Source: Peptococcaceae bacterium UBA4068
Lineage (GTDB): Bacteria; Bacillota; Dehalobacteriia; UBA4068
NCBI GenBank assembly: GCA_002382665.1
Contig: DFZA01000006.1
Location: 62,001 to 126,000 of the forward strand
Length of the DNA stretch: 64,000 bases
Direction: 5' to 3'
A program made the position numbers and the translations under genes. The notes beneath the pieces were generated by a model that was not told the origin of the DNA, ran no database searches, and worked only from the letters and a program-made list of their open reading frames with translations. Positions 1 to 8,338 of this stretch are shown here, in pieces; the stretch's first letter is position 1, and each line of letters starts with the position of its first letter.

Positions 1-188
1 TCAAAGATAATGAAGTAGAAATACTGGTACAAACAGCCGAGCTGGCTGAAAATATCGATGAGGCGCGAGCCCTGGAGGCATTAAAAAGAGCGCAGCAACG
101 TTTAGCAGAAAAAGCCGCCGGATTGGATGCTCACCGCGCCGAATTAGCAGCCAAAAAAGCAACGGCCCGGCTTAACGCATTAAAATAA
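1..188 (+). CDS. atpC: F1Fo ATP synthase epsilon subunit, C-terminal end
   Basis: The frame enters from the left edge (first whole codon at base 3) and supplies the last 61 residues before TAA. The segment reads AELAENIDEARALEAL and then an Ala/Arg/Lys-rich helical hairpin ending ATARLNALK, the usual two-helix C-terminal domain of bacterial epsilon subunits, which sits on the gamma subunit and can inhibit ATP hydrolysis. The start and the N-terminal beta sandwich lie outside the window. Epsilon is normally the last gene of the atp operon, which fits the hairpin just downstream and the oppositely oriented kinase gene after it. Identity rests on motif recognition only. Confidence 0.85.
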   Translation, partial: KDNEVEILVQTAELAENIDEARALEALKRAQQRLAEKAAGLDAHRAELAAKKATARLNALK

Positions 189-199
189 ATAAAACCAAT

Positions 200-227
200 A
201 AAGCTCACCACTGATGTGGTGAGCTTT
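200..227. terminator. Bidirectional terminator between atpC and the sensor kinase gene
   Basis: A 12-bp perfect stem (AAAGCTCACCAC) closes a TGAT loop. The T-rich flank is better on the minus strand (TTATTGGTTTTATT), so it probably ends the kinase transcript as well as atpC. Confidence 0.7.
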
Positions 228-288
228 AAAATTATATTAAAGCTTGTACAACTCTCAGATACAGATTTATAAGATAAAAGCCTGTTGA

Positions 289-1668
289 TTAACAACTAAC
301 GTTAGTAGCACATATGGGAAAACAAAGTATAACTCTGCAGCCGCCGCCGGGCAGATTATGAAATTCGGTAGTACCTCCGTGAGCCTTGACGATCTGCCTG
401 ACAATCATCAGGCCTAGGCCATGGTTTTGTAAATCAATATGGCTTTGTGGTTCATTGAGTCTTTCTAATACCTCCTGTGCGAATCCTCCGCCGTTATCGG
501 AAACATAAAGAAGGCAATTGCCCAAACTTTTCTCCAGATTGACATTTATCACACAGCCATTCGGATTATGCCGAATACTGTTACCAATCAAATTAGCAAC
601 TGCTCGCTTCAAAAGCTCCTCGTCACCGGTAACCAGAGAATTTTGCGCGTCTTTACTGATTGTCAGTTCCACTGTATAATTATCAGTCAGCCCGCTGTTG
701 AGAAAATCCGCTACGACAGCGCGTAAAAGTGGCGCCAAAGCCAGGCGATTAAGCCGGAGCGGCTGCATATCATATTCCAATTTGGAAGCAAGGTTGAGGT
801 CGCTTACCAGCGTCTTGATCCGTTCGCTCTGCCTAAGAATGATACCTGCCTGTTCCCGATGGAATTGCGACAGCTCAGGGTCTTCCTCTAACTGGCTGGC
901 ATAGCCCATAACAAGGGAAAGCGGCGTACGGATGTCATGAGACACCCCGGCAATCCACGCAGTGCGGGCATTGTCCCGCTGATTGAGAACAGCCTCCTGC
1001 TTTACTAACTGCGCCGAGGTTTTATTGATACCGGCTGCGAGGTCACCGAGAATACCTTGTGTTGCCAGCTCAACCGAACGGTTCCCGGCCATATCCTCAA
1101 TGCCCTTTGCCAGTGGCTTTAAAGAGTGAAACAAACGCATACCGAAAAGTAACGCCAGCAGTATTGCCGCCACACCGTTTAAAATCAGAATAGCGGGGAT
1201 CCAGACAAGAGTATTATTCATTACCTTTTGCGGCACTTCAATATTATATTTCCAAACGCTGCCCTTTGCCCCACCCAATACGAAAAGACCATCCGGCCGC
1301 TGCCAGGCATAGACCGGATAATCATTTAAATACCAGCGGGTAAAGCTTGCCACATCGGAAACGCTGTAATTAAGCGGTACGTCGCCGCGTAGATCTTTAC
1401 TCCAAACCACATTACCGTCATTATCCAGCAACATTGCCCATTGATAGCGTTTGGCAATTTCGTCTGCTGCGGATGAGGAAAGCGAGTAGACACCGTTTGA
1501 TTTCGTCAGGCCATCAGCAAGCTGCTCAACACTGTAATTCTTTTGCGAAATTTGACCAGTCTGAATAGTCCATACCGCCAATACCACAAAATTGATGACC
1601 AGCAGAATAAGTGCTATCCCGGCAGCTGAGAGCACATAACGGGACAGTATTTTCATCATACTTTTCAT
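289..1668 (-). CDS. Membrane sensor histidine kinase
   Basis: 459 residues. A first membrane helix (about 10-33) and a second (about 154-176) enclose an extracytoplasmic domain of about 120 residues; a HAMP-like linker follows. The kinase core has the H box GVSHDIRTPLS (phospho-accepting His near 244), N box NLIGNSIRHNPNG (near 360), G1 DNGGGF (391) and G2 GLGLMIVRQI. It would phosphorylate the response regulator encoded just upstream; the two genes overlap by 4 bp (ATGA). Facing this pair is an immunity-type ABC transporter, the usual arrangement for systems that sense and expel lantibiotics or bacitracin-like peptides. The ligand cannot be read from the sequence; the function as a kinase is well supported. 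Confidence 0.9.
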   Translation of the reverse strand: MKSMMKILSRYVLSAAGIALILLVINFVVLAVWTIQTGQISQKNYSVEQLADGLTKSNGVYSLSSSAADEIAKRYQWAMLLDNDGNVVWSKDLRGDVPLNYSVSDVASFTRWYLNDYPVYAWQRPDGLFVLGGAKGSVWKYNIEVPQKVMNNTLVWIPAILILNGVAAILLALLFGMRLFHSLKPLAKGIEDMAGNRSVELATQGILGDLAAGINKTSAQLVKQEAVLNQRDNARTAWIAGVSHDIRTPLSLVMGYASQLEEDPELSQFHREQAGIILRQSERIKTLVSDLNLASKLEYDMQPLRLNRLALAPLLRAVVADFLNSGLTDNYTVELTISKDAQNSLVTGDEELLKRAVANLIGNSIRHNPNGCVINVNLEKSLGNCLLYVSDNGGGFAQEVLERLNEPQSHIDLQNHGLGLMIVRQIVKAHGGTTEFHNLPGGGCRVILCFPICATNVSC

Positions 1669-2402
1669 TTGCTGTCTACCCCCGTCAGTTTATAACCCAG
1701 GCCCCTTATGGTAAGAAGATAACGCGGAGCAGACGGTTGCGTTTCAATCTTTTCACGCAACCGCCTTATATGCACCATCAGCGTGTTTTCATATCCATAG
1801 AGATCGTCTCCCCAGGCAGCGCGGCACAGACTGTCGCCGGTAACGATATTTCCCCGGTTTTCATATAGTTTCTCCAGCAACGCATATTCTTTAGCGGTCA
1901 GCGTAAGCTGGCCTTTTTTTGTCGTAACCGAGCCGCTGTTTAAATCTATCTCAATTTCACCCAAACAAAAAACCGGTTTTACGTTTTGTTTCAATACTAG
2001 AGGGAAATAGGCTCGGCTTAACACTGCGCGAAGTCTCAGAATCAGTTCGCGGGGTAAAAACGGTTTTGTAATATAATCGTCCGCGCCTAATCCCAACCCC
2101 AGCAACCGGTTTTCGTCCTCATCCCGCGCGGAAAGAAATAATACAGGAACAGCCGATACAGCTCGAAATTCCCGCATCAGAAAAAACCCGTCGCCATCCG
2201 GCAGGCAAACGTCAAGTATCACCCCGTCCGGCTTTTCCAAATTAAACATTTCACGCGCCTCATGGCAATCGGCCGCAGTTATTAGCTTGGTAAAGCCTTC
2301 TCTTCTGAGTATTTCACTTACCATCGTCTGCAATTGCGGCTCGTCATCCACGATAAGAATTTTACAGTCAAAAACATTATTCATATCCATCACCAAGCTC
2401 AT
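1665..2402 (-). CDS. OmpR-family response regulator
   Basis: 245 residues. Receiver domain with acidic pair VDDEP (19-21), phospho-Asp in ILDVCLPDGDG (Asp64), the Ser of LSARDED and Lys113 in ITKPF. The C-terminal winged helix has LTAKEYALLEKL and the closing YLLTIRGLGYKL of the OmpR/PhoB family. It is co-transcribed with the kinase by a 4-bp overlap. The start is uncertain: Met1 has only a weak AGG upstream, and Met5 and Met7 are possible. Its likely target is the divergent ABC operon, whose promoter region carries a direct repeat of the kind bound by such regulators. Confidence 0.92.
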   Translation of the reverse strand: MSLVMDMNNVFDCKILIVDDEPQLQTMVSEILRREGFTKLITAADCHEAREMFNLEKPDGVILDVCLPDGDGFFLMREFRAVSAVPVLFLSARDEDENRLLGLGLGADDYITKPFLPRELILRLRAVLSRAYFPLVLKQNVKPVFCLGEIEIDLNSGSVTTKKGQLTLTAKEYALLEKLYENRGNIVTGDSLCRAAWGDDLYGYENTLMVHIRRLREKIETQPSAPRYLLTIRGLGYKLTGVDSK

Positions 2403-2463
2403 TATAACCTAAAATTATCATTAATTGATCTCTTTTGCTAAAGTTTAAGGTAATTGTAAGCTT

Positions 2464-2520
2464 ATGTACAGACCAATGTAAGACAGATCTGTTACAATTC
2501 TCCTAGTCTGAAAGAGGAGG
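2464..2520 (+). promoter_or_regulatory. Promoter region of the immunity-type ABC operon with a direct repeat
   Basis: ATGTACAGAC (2464-2473) and ATGTAAGACA (2476-2485) form a direct repeat with a 12-base step, next to a -10-like TACAAT (2493-2498) and a strong AGGAGG (2515-2520). There is no good -35 hexamer; the repeat sits where it would be, as at promoters activated by OmpR-type regulators. Confidence 0.4.
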
Positions 2521-2528
2521 GACAGAAA

Positions 2529-3443
2529 ATGTCTGATATTATTACAACCGTCGGCCTAAGTAAGCAATACGGGAAGATTCTACGTGTAAAAGATCTTGAC
2601 CTTAAGGTACCAGAAGGCGTTGTCTACGGTTTTCTCGGACCGAACGGCGCCGGTAAATCCACCACAATGAAAATGATACTGGGGCTTGTCCGGCCGACTG
2701 CCGGAACAGTCACCGTACTTGGCAAGCAGGTTAACAACCGCAATAGGCTCGCTATCCTCAAGAGTATCGGATCACTGATTGAATCGCCCAGCTATTACGG
2801 ACACCTGACCGGAACGGAGAACTTACGGATTATCTGCAGTCTCAAGGGAGTGCCGGAGACAGACATCAATAGAGTGCTAAAAACTGTGCGTCTGGAAAAT
2901 CAGCAGGAGAAAAAGGTCTCACAATACTCGACCGGCATGAAGCAACGGCTGGGATTAGCTTGCGCGCTAGTGGGCAAACCGAAGCTACTAATACTCGACG
3001 AACCGACAAACGGCCTTGACCCGGCCGGTATCCAAGAAATGCGTGAGTTGATTTGCTCCTTGCCGCAGCAGTACGGCATAACGGTAATGGTCTCAAGTCA
3101 TCTGCTCAGCGAGATCGACCAGATCGCAACAAATGTCGGGATCATCAGCCGGGGCGAACTCGTTTTCCAGGACAGTTTAACAACACTTCATCAAAAGAGC
3201 AGTACCAGCCTTGCCATACGCACTCAAAATAACACGGCGGCGGCCCAAATACTCACTAAACAAAACATTTACTGCCAAGCACAGGATAACTACCTTTTGC
3301 TGCCCAAACTTTCCGATGACGAGCTGGCCGGCAATATTTCTCGGCTCATTGCCCAAAACATCGGCGTCATTCGCATCGAAGAGCGGCACAAAAGCCTTGA
3401 AGATATCTTCCTCGAGCTAACCGGAACGGCGGTGAGCTTATGA
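2529..3443 (+). CDS. ABC transporter ATPase, bacitracin/lantibiotic immunity type (BcrA/LanF-like)
   Basis: 304 residues with Walker A GPNGAGKST (37-45), signature YSTGMKQRLGLA (133-144), Walker B LLILDEPTNGLDP with catalytic Glu158, and switch His in VSSHLLSE. The roughly 75-residue tail after the nucleotide-binding domain is typical of the BcrA/DrrA group, where two ATPases pair with small six-helix permeases to pump or extract membrane-active peptides. It has an AGGAGG site 8 bases before ATG and overlaps the next gene by 4 bp. Next to a two-component system this most likely is a peptide-antibiotic resistance module; the substrate is unknown. Confidence 0.9.
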   Translation: MSDIITTVGLSKQYGKILRVKDLDLKVPEGVVYGFLGPNGAGKSTTMKMILGLVRPTAGTVTVLGKQVNNRNRLAILKSIGSLIESPSYYGHLTGTENLRIICSLKGVPETDINRVLKTVRLENQQEKKVSQYSTGMKQRLGLACALVGKPKLLILDEPTNGLDPAGIQEMRELICSLPQQYGITVMVSSHLLSEIDQIATNVGIISRGELVFQDSLTTLHQKSSTSLAIRTQNNTAAAQILTKQNIYCQAQDNYLLLPKLSDDELAGNISRLIAQNIGVIRIEERHKSLEDIFLELTGTAVSL

Positions 3444-4192
3444 AAAACGCTCTTGCTATAGAATTTCAGAAAATCCACCGCCGCAAGATCTGGGTGATCG
3501 TTAGCTTGCTGGTTTTAGTACAGATACTGTGGTCAATGCTGGGAGTCAGAAATATGGATGCTCACGATCTTGCTCAGGGTTGGCTGTTCTTTCTCTATCA
3601 ATTCCCTCTTTTAAACTCTATTATGATGCCGGTCATCGCAGCCGTGGTAGCTTCACGAATCTGCGATATCGAGCACAAAGGACAAACAATAAAGCTTTTA
3701 AACACTCTGATGCCCCCGCAACGCTTGTTTGCCGCCAAATTTTTATGCGGTGCTACATACATGCTAGCCGCATCCATTTTACAACTGGTTGTCATTATTG
3801 CCGTAGGATACATAATCGGTTTCAAGGGAAACCCGCCGCTTGATAAACTATTATATTACCTGCTCTTTACAACAGCCGTTAATCTAACTGTCCTTTTACT
3901 GCAGCAGGTTCTGTCGCTTCAGTTCAAAAACCAAATGGTACCCCTTTCCGTAGGGATAATCGGTAGCTTTGCCGGACTTTTTATTTTGTATTTCCCGCCA
4001 AGCTTTGCACGATTCATCCTTTGGGGATATTACGGCGTACTGATGTTGGTAGGCATGGACTGGGACAGAGTGACACGTATCACCGATTTTTACTATATAC
4101 CTGTTAACTGGGCCGGTTTTATCATCCTGGCCGTCATATTCTCTGCGATTTATATCATTGGCCGCACGCTGTTCATGCGCAAGGAGGTGTGA
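3440..4192 (+). CDS. Immunity-type ABC permease (MutE/EpiE-like)
   Basis: 250 residues, about six hydrophobic segments. The N-terminal pattern (a short amphipathic start ALAIEFQKIHRRKIW, then a long helix) and the length are those of LanE/MutE-type permeases. It starts by ATGA overlap inside the ATPase gene and ends 3 bases before the next permease, so the three genes form one operon. Together with the ATPase it would form the membrane channel. Family placement is by size, topology and context. Confidence 0.82.
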   Translation: MKNALAIEFQKIHRRKIWVIVSLLVLVQILWSMLGVRNMDAHDLAQGWLFFLYQFPLLNSIMMPVIAAVVASRICDIEHKGQTIKLLNTLMPPQRLFAAKFLCGATYMLAASILQLVVIIAVGYIIGFKGNPPLDKLLYYLLFTTAVNLTVLLLQQVLSLQFKNQMVPLSVGIIGSFAGLFILYFPPSFARFILWGYYGVLMLVGMDWDRVTRITDFYYIPVNWAGFIILAVIFSAIYIIGRTLFMRKEV

Positions 4193-4195
4193 AAT

Positions 4196-4923
4196 ATGTT
4201 TTTGCAAACGCTTCGTGCCGAAAGGCTGAAACTTCATCACAGCCCGGTCTGGCTTGCTTTTTTAATTTTACCCATATTGCCCGCCATTATGGGCACGTTT
4301 AACTATCTGCAAAATATCGGTATCTTACAAGATCAATGGTACAGCCTATGGACGCAACACACGCTTTTTACCTGTTACTTCTTTCTCCCTGCCACTATCG
4401 GCATTTACTGCTCCTATCTATGCCGTCTGGAACATACTAACCACAACTGGAATGCCGTCATGACAGCTCCCGTACCGGTTTCGTACGTTTATATTGCAAA
4501 GCTGATATCCGCCTGGTTGTACTGACCGAAGCATGGATTGGCCTATTATTCATTATATCCGGCTATCTTTGCGGGTTGAGTTTGCCAATACCGCCGCAAC
4601 TGCCGCAATGGCTTATTTTCGGCGCTGTCGGCGGCATCGTGATCTGTGCTTTCCAACTCTGCATATCACTGGTTATCCGCAGTTTCGCCGTACCGGTGGG
4701 AATCGCGCTGATCGGCGGAATATCAGGGTTCTTGGCGTTAGTAAAAGGCTACGGCGGCTGGTATCCCTATGCTCTTTTATGTCTGGGCATGCGTGCAAAC
4801 AGACCCGGCGGAGCAATGCAGTGCAGCACAGAACAGTTCATTCTCAGCAGTCTGTTCTATCTGGCAGTTTGCATTGTATTTGCCGTCATATGGCTGAAAA
4901 AGAGGGATGTCGTGGCAGGTTGA
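4196..4923 (+). pseudogene. Second immunity-type ABC permease (MutG/EpiG-like), frameshifted
   Basis: The frame opened at 4196 (MFLQTLRAERLKLHHS) runs for 110 codons and stops at 4525 just after LISAWLY. The next frame continues seamlessly from about 4510 as LTEAWIGLLFIISGYLCGL and runs to 4923. The two parts add up to about 242 residues, the size expected of a LanG-type permease and close to its neighbour. Loss of one base (or gain of two) between about 4505 and 4525 explains it. It may be a real inactivating mutation, a sequencing error, or a site of programmed shifting; no clear slippery heptamer with a downstream structure is visible. RBS AAGGAGG precedes the start. Confidence 0.8.
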
Positions 4924-4971
4924 CTTATATAGATCAACAAAGGCTCATCAATTATTTTACCGCAACAAGAA

Positions 4972-5006
4972 AAACAGACCGGCCTTATATAAAGGCCGGT
5001 CTGTTT
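4972..5006 (+). terminator. Terminator of the immunity operon
   Basis: A 15-bp perfect stem (AAACAGACCGGCCTT) with a five-base loop, lying between the permease gene and the convergent hisC. Confidence 0.8.
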
Positions 5007-5090
5007 GTTTAAACCTATCTCCGTGAACATCATCAGTATATCGGCAAATCTAATCCAGAGGAAAAATTCTACAATAGAGAACAGTTGGTA

Positions 5091-6197
5091 TTATCGCCCT
5101 GAGTCTAAAATCTCCGCTACCGCTTGGACAAAACCTCTGTTATCCTGTTCGCTGGCAAAACTAAACCGCAGGCTGTTATCATAACCCCAGGCAGGGTCAA
5201 AACGTACCCAGAAGCCGCGCCGCAATAATTGTTCAGCCATATATTTACCGTCACGGCCAAAATCTACAAAGAGAAAATTAGACTGACTGTCCGTAACGCG
5301 GCATCCTAATTTTCGCAGCTCATCGGTAAAATATTTTCTCGCCTGCTGAGCCGCCGCCAAACTGCGGACAATAAATTCTTTATCATCCAAAGCCGCCAGC
5401 GCCGCAGCCTGCGCCAAAATATTAACAGGGTAAGCTTCCATTACCCGCCGCACAGCATCCAGAACTGGCTGCGGCGCCAAAGCATAGCCAACCCGCAAAC
5501 CTGCCAAGCCATAAAACTTGGAGAAAGTCCGCAAAGATATGATATTTTTCCCCTGTCTGATCTGCGGTAATATATCATATATCCGCTGACGGTCGGCAAA
5601 ATCCACATAAGCTTCGTCAAGTAGCAGCAAACAATGTTCCGGCAGTTGATCAATAAAATCAGCCATTTGCTGTGGATCGACAACCGCGCCTGTAGGATTG
5701 TTGGGGTTAACAATAATTACCATTTTTGTTTTAGCAGTAATAGCAGCAGCAATCTTCGGTAAATCGAAAGCCATCTCTTGATTAAGCGGCACTTTGATCA
5801 GCTTAGCGCGCATTGATTGCGCCTGAATCTCATAGATCACAAACGACGGCGAGCCGATAATCATCTCATCGCCTTCATTGATAAACGACTTGATGATACA
5901 AGTAATAATATTATCGCCGCCGTTGGCGCAAAAAACCATATCCGGCATCAGATCCAACCGTTTGGCAATCGCCTCGCGTAATAATTGGCTACTGCCTTCC
6001 GGATAAAAGTTTACCTCTGCAATAGCTGCCGCCATTGCTCGCTTCGCCATCGGTGACGGACCTAGCGGATTTTCATTGGCATTCATGCGCACCAGCCGTG
6101 ACAAATGATACTCTTCCATATACTCGGAAGGCGTTTTACCTACGCTATAAACAGGCAAATCCATTATTCCCTCACGAACAAGTGTTTTTATATCCAT
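5091..6197 (-). CDS. hisC: Histidinol-phosphate aminotransferase
   Basis: A fold-type I PLP aminotransferase of 368 residues. Visible motifs: NENPLGPSP for substrate contact, CANGGDNII, NPNNPTGAV, DEAYVDF (cofactor Asp) and the PLP lysine in SKFYGLAGLRVGY. This is the HisC pattern, which converts imidazole-acetol phosphate and glutamate to histidinol phosphate in histidine biosynthesis; some homologues act on aromatic keto acids instead. A TTG three codons upstream (6206) is only one base from the Shine-Dalgarno AAAGGAG, so the ATG at 6197, 10 bases from GGAG, is chosen. No other his gene is in the window, so a broader amino-acid role is possible. Confidence 0.85.
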   Translation of the reverse strand: MDIKTLVREGIMDLPVYSVGKTPSEYMEEYHLSRLVRMNANENPLGPSPMAKRAMAAAIAEVNFYPEGSSQLLREAIAKRLDLMPDMVFCANGGDNIITCIIKSFINEGDEMIIGSPSFVIYEIQAQSMRAKLIKVPLNQEMAFDLPKIAAAITAKTKMVIIVNPNNPTGAVVDPQQMADFIDQLPEHCLLLLDEAYVDFADRQRIYDILPQIRQGKNIISLRTFSKFYGLAGLRVGYALAPQPVLDAVRRVMEAYPVNILAQAAALAALDDKEFIVRSLAAAQQARKYFTDELRKLGCRVTDSQSNFLFVDFGRDGKYMAEQLLRRGFWVRFDPAWGYDNSLRFSFASEQDNRGFVQAVAEILDSGR

Positions 6198-6341
6198 TAT
6201 ATTCAAACTCCTTTGAGTTAAAACTAGCCGATAATATTACCAGATAATAATAATCTATTTCTAATGCGCCGTCAACTTCCGGGTATATTTTTGGTAATTT
6301 ACGGTAATACTTAAATTATCAATCTACCTGCGGAGGTCGCT

Positions 6342-7097
6342 ATGTCAGCCAAATTAAATAATAATAAAAGCCATTTTTATCAATTGCGCTGGTGGCGGGA
6401 GAACCCGGAACGCTGGCGCTGGGGCGCAACTATCGCTATCGTTTTTCTGATGACTGCTCTCTTTAGCTACCAGAACCCGCAAATATGGCAGAATATGCAG
6501 ACTGAGCAGTCAAATATCACTAGCGAACAAAGTTCCCCCTCTACTCAAACATCACCGCAAAATAATATTAACACATCAGATGATTCGCAAACGGGTAATA
6601 ACGTTACCGCCAATCAGCAGCAATCCACTTCAACCACAGATACTACTTCAACAGATACCGCAAACACTACAGATACTGATGACACTACTACTGCTGAAGC
6701 CTCTGCGCCGGAATTCTGGCAACCACCTGCTTTAGGCGAATGGTCCCGATACTATGGCTTCGCTTATGACCAAACGTATGATGATTATCGTCTCCATGAC
6801 GGCTGCGATATGGAACTTGATGTAGGCGCACTGGTTTATGCTTCGGCTGCCGGTACAGTTACCACAGCCGCCAAGGATGATTTGTGGGGTGGCATTATCA
6901 TCATCAGCCACGGCGGCGGTTGGAAAAGCGTTTATAAATGCGTAACGCCGACGGTTGCCAACGGCGACAAAGTAATCGCAGGCCAGGAAATCGGCACAGT
7001 AATGTCATCGCCCAAAGCTGAATCCAGCCAACCAGCTCACCTTCATTTTCAGCTGCTGCTCAACGACGAGCCGCAAAACCCGCAATTATGGTTGTAA
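6342..7097 (+). CDS. Membrane-anchored M23 (LytM) peptidase-like protein, possibly SpoIIQ-like
   Basis: 251 residues: a short basic cytoplasmic end, one membrane helix (about 27-43), a Ser/Thr/Gln/Asn-rich linker (about 50-120) and an M23 domain to the C terminus. Zinc ligands are present: HDGCD (His152, Asp156) and HLHF (His233/His235). The catalytic His usual in the Y-(A/G)-H-(L/M) motif is replaced; here it reads VYKCVTP, so activity is doubtful. The architecture matches SpoIIQ, the forespore partner of SpoIIIAH in endospore formation, but also other LytM anchors. It has an RBS (GGAGG) and its own terminator, so it is monocistronic. Confidence 0.75.
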   Translation: MSAKLNNNKSHFYQLRWWRENPERWRWGATIAIVFLMTALFSYQNPQIWQNMQTEQSNITSEQSSPSTQTSPQNNINTSDDSQTGNNVTANQQQSTSTTDTTSTDTANTTDTDDTTTAEASAPEFWQPPALGEWSRYYGFAYDQTYDDYRLHDGCDMELDVGALVYASAAGTVTTAAKDDLWGGIIIISHGGGWKSVYKCVTPTVANGDKVIAGQEIGTVMSSPKAESSQPAHLHFQLLLNDEPQNPQLWL

Positions 7098-7133
7098 TAA
7101 TTCCATTAATTTACAAATTCTATAATTTTATTA

Positions 7134-7163
7134 AAAAATAACAGGAAAACCCCTGTTATTTTT
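7134..7163 (+). terminator. Rho-independent terminator after the M23 gene
   Basis: AAAAATAACAGG pairs with CCTGTTATTTTT around a six-base loop, followed by TCTTTTATTTCTT. Confidence 0.85.
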
Positions 7164-7262
7164 CTTTTATTTCTTGAAAAAACAAAGGATTTATATTATA
7201 CTTTACTAGGTTTAATTTAACAAATAAATAATAATCAGTTAAAGATAGGAGTTATCATATTA

Positions 7263-8279
7263 ATGAAACAAATAGCTACAACCGAAGCGGTCGGACAAGT
7301 TCTTTGTCACGATATCACCAGAATTGTCAAAGACGACAGCAAGGGAGTTGCCTTTAAAAAAGGCCATATCATTCAAGAAGAAGATATTCCCAAATTATTA
7401 GCATTGGGCAAAGACAACATTTATATCTGGGAACAGCAGCCAGGAATGATGCACGAAAACGAAGCTGCAGTCATACTGCGTGATATCTCAATCAATAAAA
7501 ATATGTATGCAACCGTACCCAGCGAAGGCAAAATTGAGCTGGTAGCCGCCGAAGACGGCTTACTTAAAGTAGACAGCAAGCGTCTGCAGCAAATCAACTC
7601 TATCGGCGAAATAATCATCGCTAGCCGTCATGGCAATTTCCCAGTTAAAACCGGTGATAAAATTGCTGGCATGCGCGTCATCCCGTTGATGATAGAAGAA
7701 GAAAAATTAAACTTAGCCCAAAAGATTGCCGATAACACACCGCTTTTTTCTTTGCTGCCGTTTAAAAACAAAAAGGCGGCCATTATTACAACAGGCAATG
7801 AGGTTTTTCACAAAAGGATCCAGGACACTTTTACGCCCGTTATTATCGATAAGCTAGCCGAATATGGCACCGAAGTGATCTATCATACCGTCTCGCCTGA
7901 TAATAAAGATCTTACCGCCGCCGCTATCAATGATGCTCTTAAACATAATGTTGAAATAATCATCTGTACCGGTGGCATGAGCGTTGACCCCGATGACTTG
8001 ACCCCGGCTGCGATCCATCAAAGCGGTGCGGAAATTATTACTTACGGCGCGCCGGTACTGCCAGGAGCCATGTTGATGTTAGCTTATCATGGCAACGTAC
8101 CGATAGTAGGCCTTCCTGGCTGTGTTATGTATTGTAAACGGACTGTATTTGATCTGATACTGCCACGTTTACTGGCCAATGACCGACTTAATGTCGATGA
8201 TCTGACCGGTCTTGGTGAAGGAGGGTTATGCCTTGGCTGCCAAACTTGTACATATCCAACTTGCGGTTTTGGTAAATAA
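7263..8279 (+). CDS. Molybdopterin-binding (MoeA/MogA-like) protein with C-terminal Cys cluster
   Basis: 338 residues. Residues about 170-300 form the molybdopterin-binding fold: AAIITTGNEV (172-181), the CTGGMSVDPDDLT loop (235-247) and GAPVLPGAMLMLA. The N-terminal half resembles the MoeA linker region. The tail carries four cysteines (323, 326, 329, 334; CLGCQTC), a possible metal site. MoeA inserts molybdenum into the pterin cofactor; this shorter clostridial type may bind or sense it. The gene directly precedes modABC, so a role in molybdenum handling is likely. RBS TAGGAG, 12 bases before ATG. Confidence 0.8.
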   Translation: MKQIATTEAVGQVLCHDITRIVKDDSKGVAFKKGHIIQEEDIPKLLALGKDNIYIWEQQPGMMHENEAAVILRDISINKNMYATVPSEGKIELVAAEDGLLKVDSKRLQQINSIGEIIIASRHGNFPVKTGDKIAGMRVIPLMIEEEKLNLAQKIADNTPLFSLLPFKNKKAAIITTGNEVFHKRIQDTFTPVIIDKLAEYGTEVIYHTVSPDNKDLTAAAINDALKHNVEIIICTGGMSVDPDDLTPAAIHQSGAEIITYGAPVLPGAMLMLAYHGNVPIVGLPGCVMYCKRTVFDLILPRLLANDRLNVDDLTGLGEGGLCLGCQTCTYPTCGFGK

Positions 8280-8338
8280 TACTGCTGACGAGCAGTTTAT
8301 ATATAGCAATTAATATTAATTAACAGGAGGAATACATA

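Noticed and set aside
4533..5012. Plus-strand gene of 159 codons over the second permease
   Set aside because: Wrong frame; the permease frame from about 4510 to 4923 has membrane-protein character and family length.
7170..7262. Molybdenum-cofactor riboswitch upstream of the MoeA-like gene
   Set aside because: The gap after the terminator is under 100 bases and AT-rich; no structure like that class is visible.
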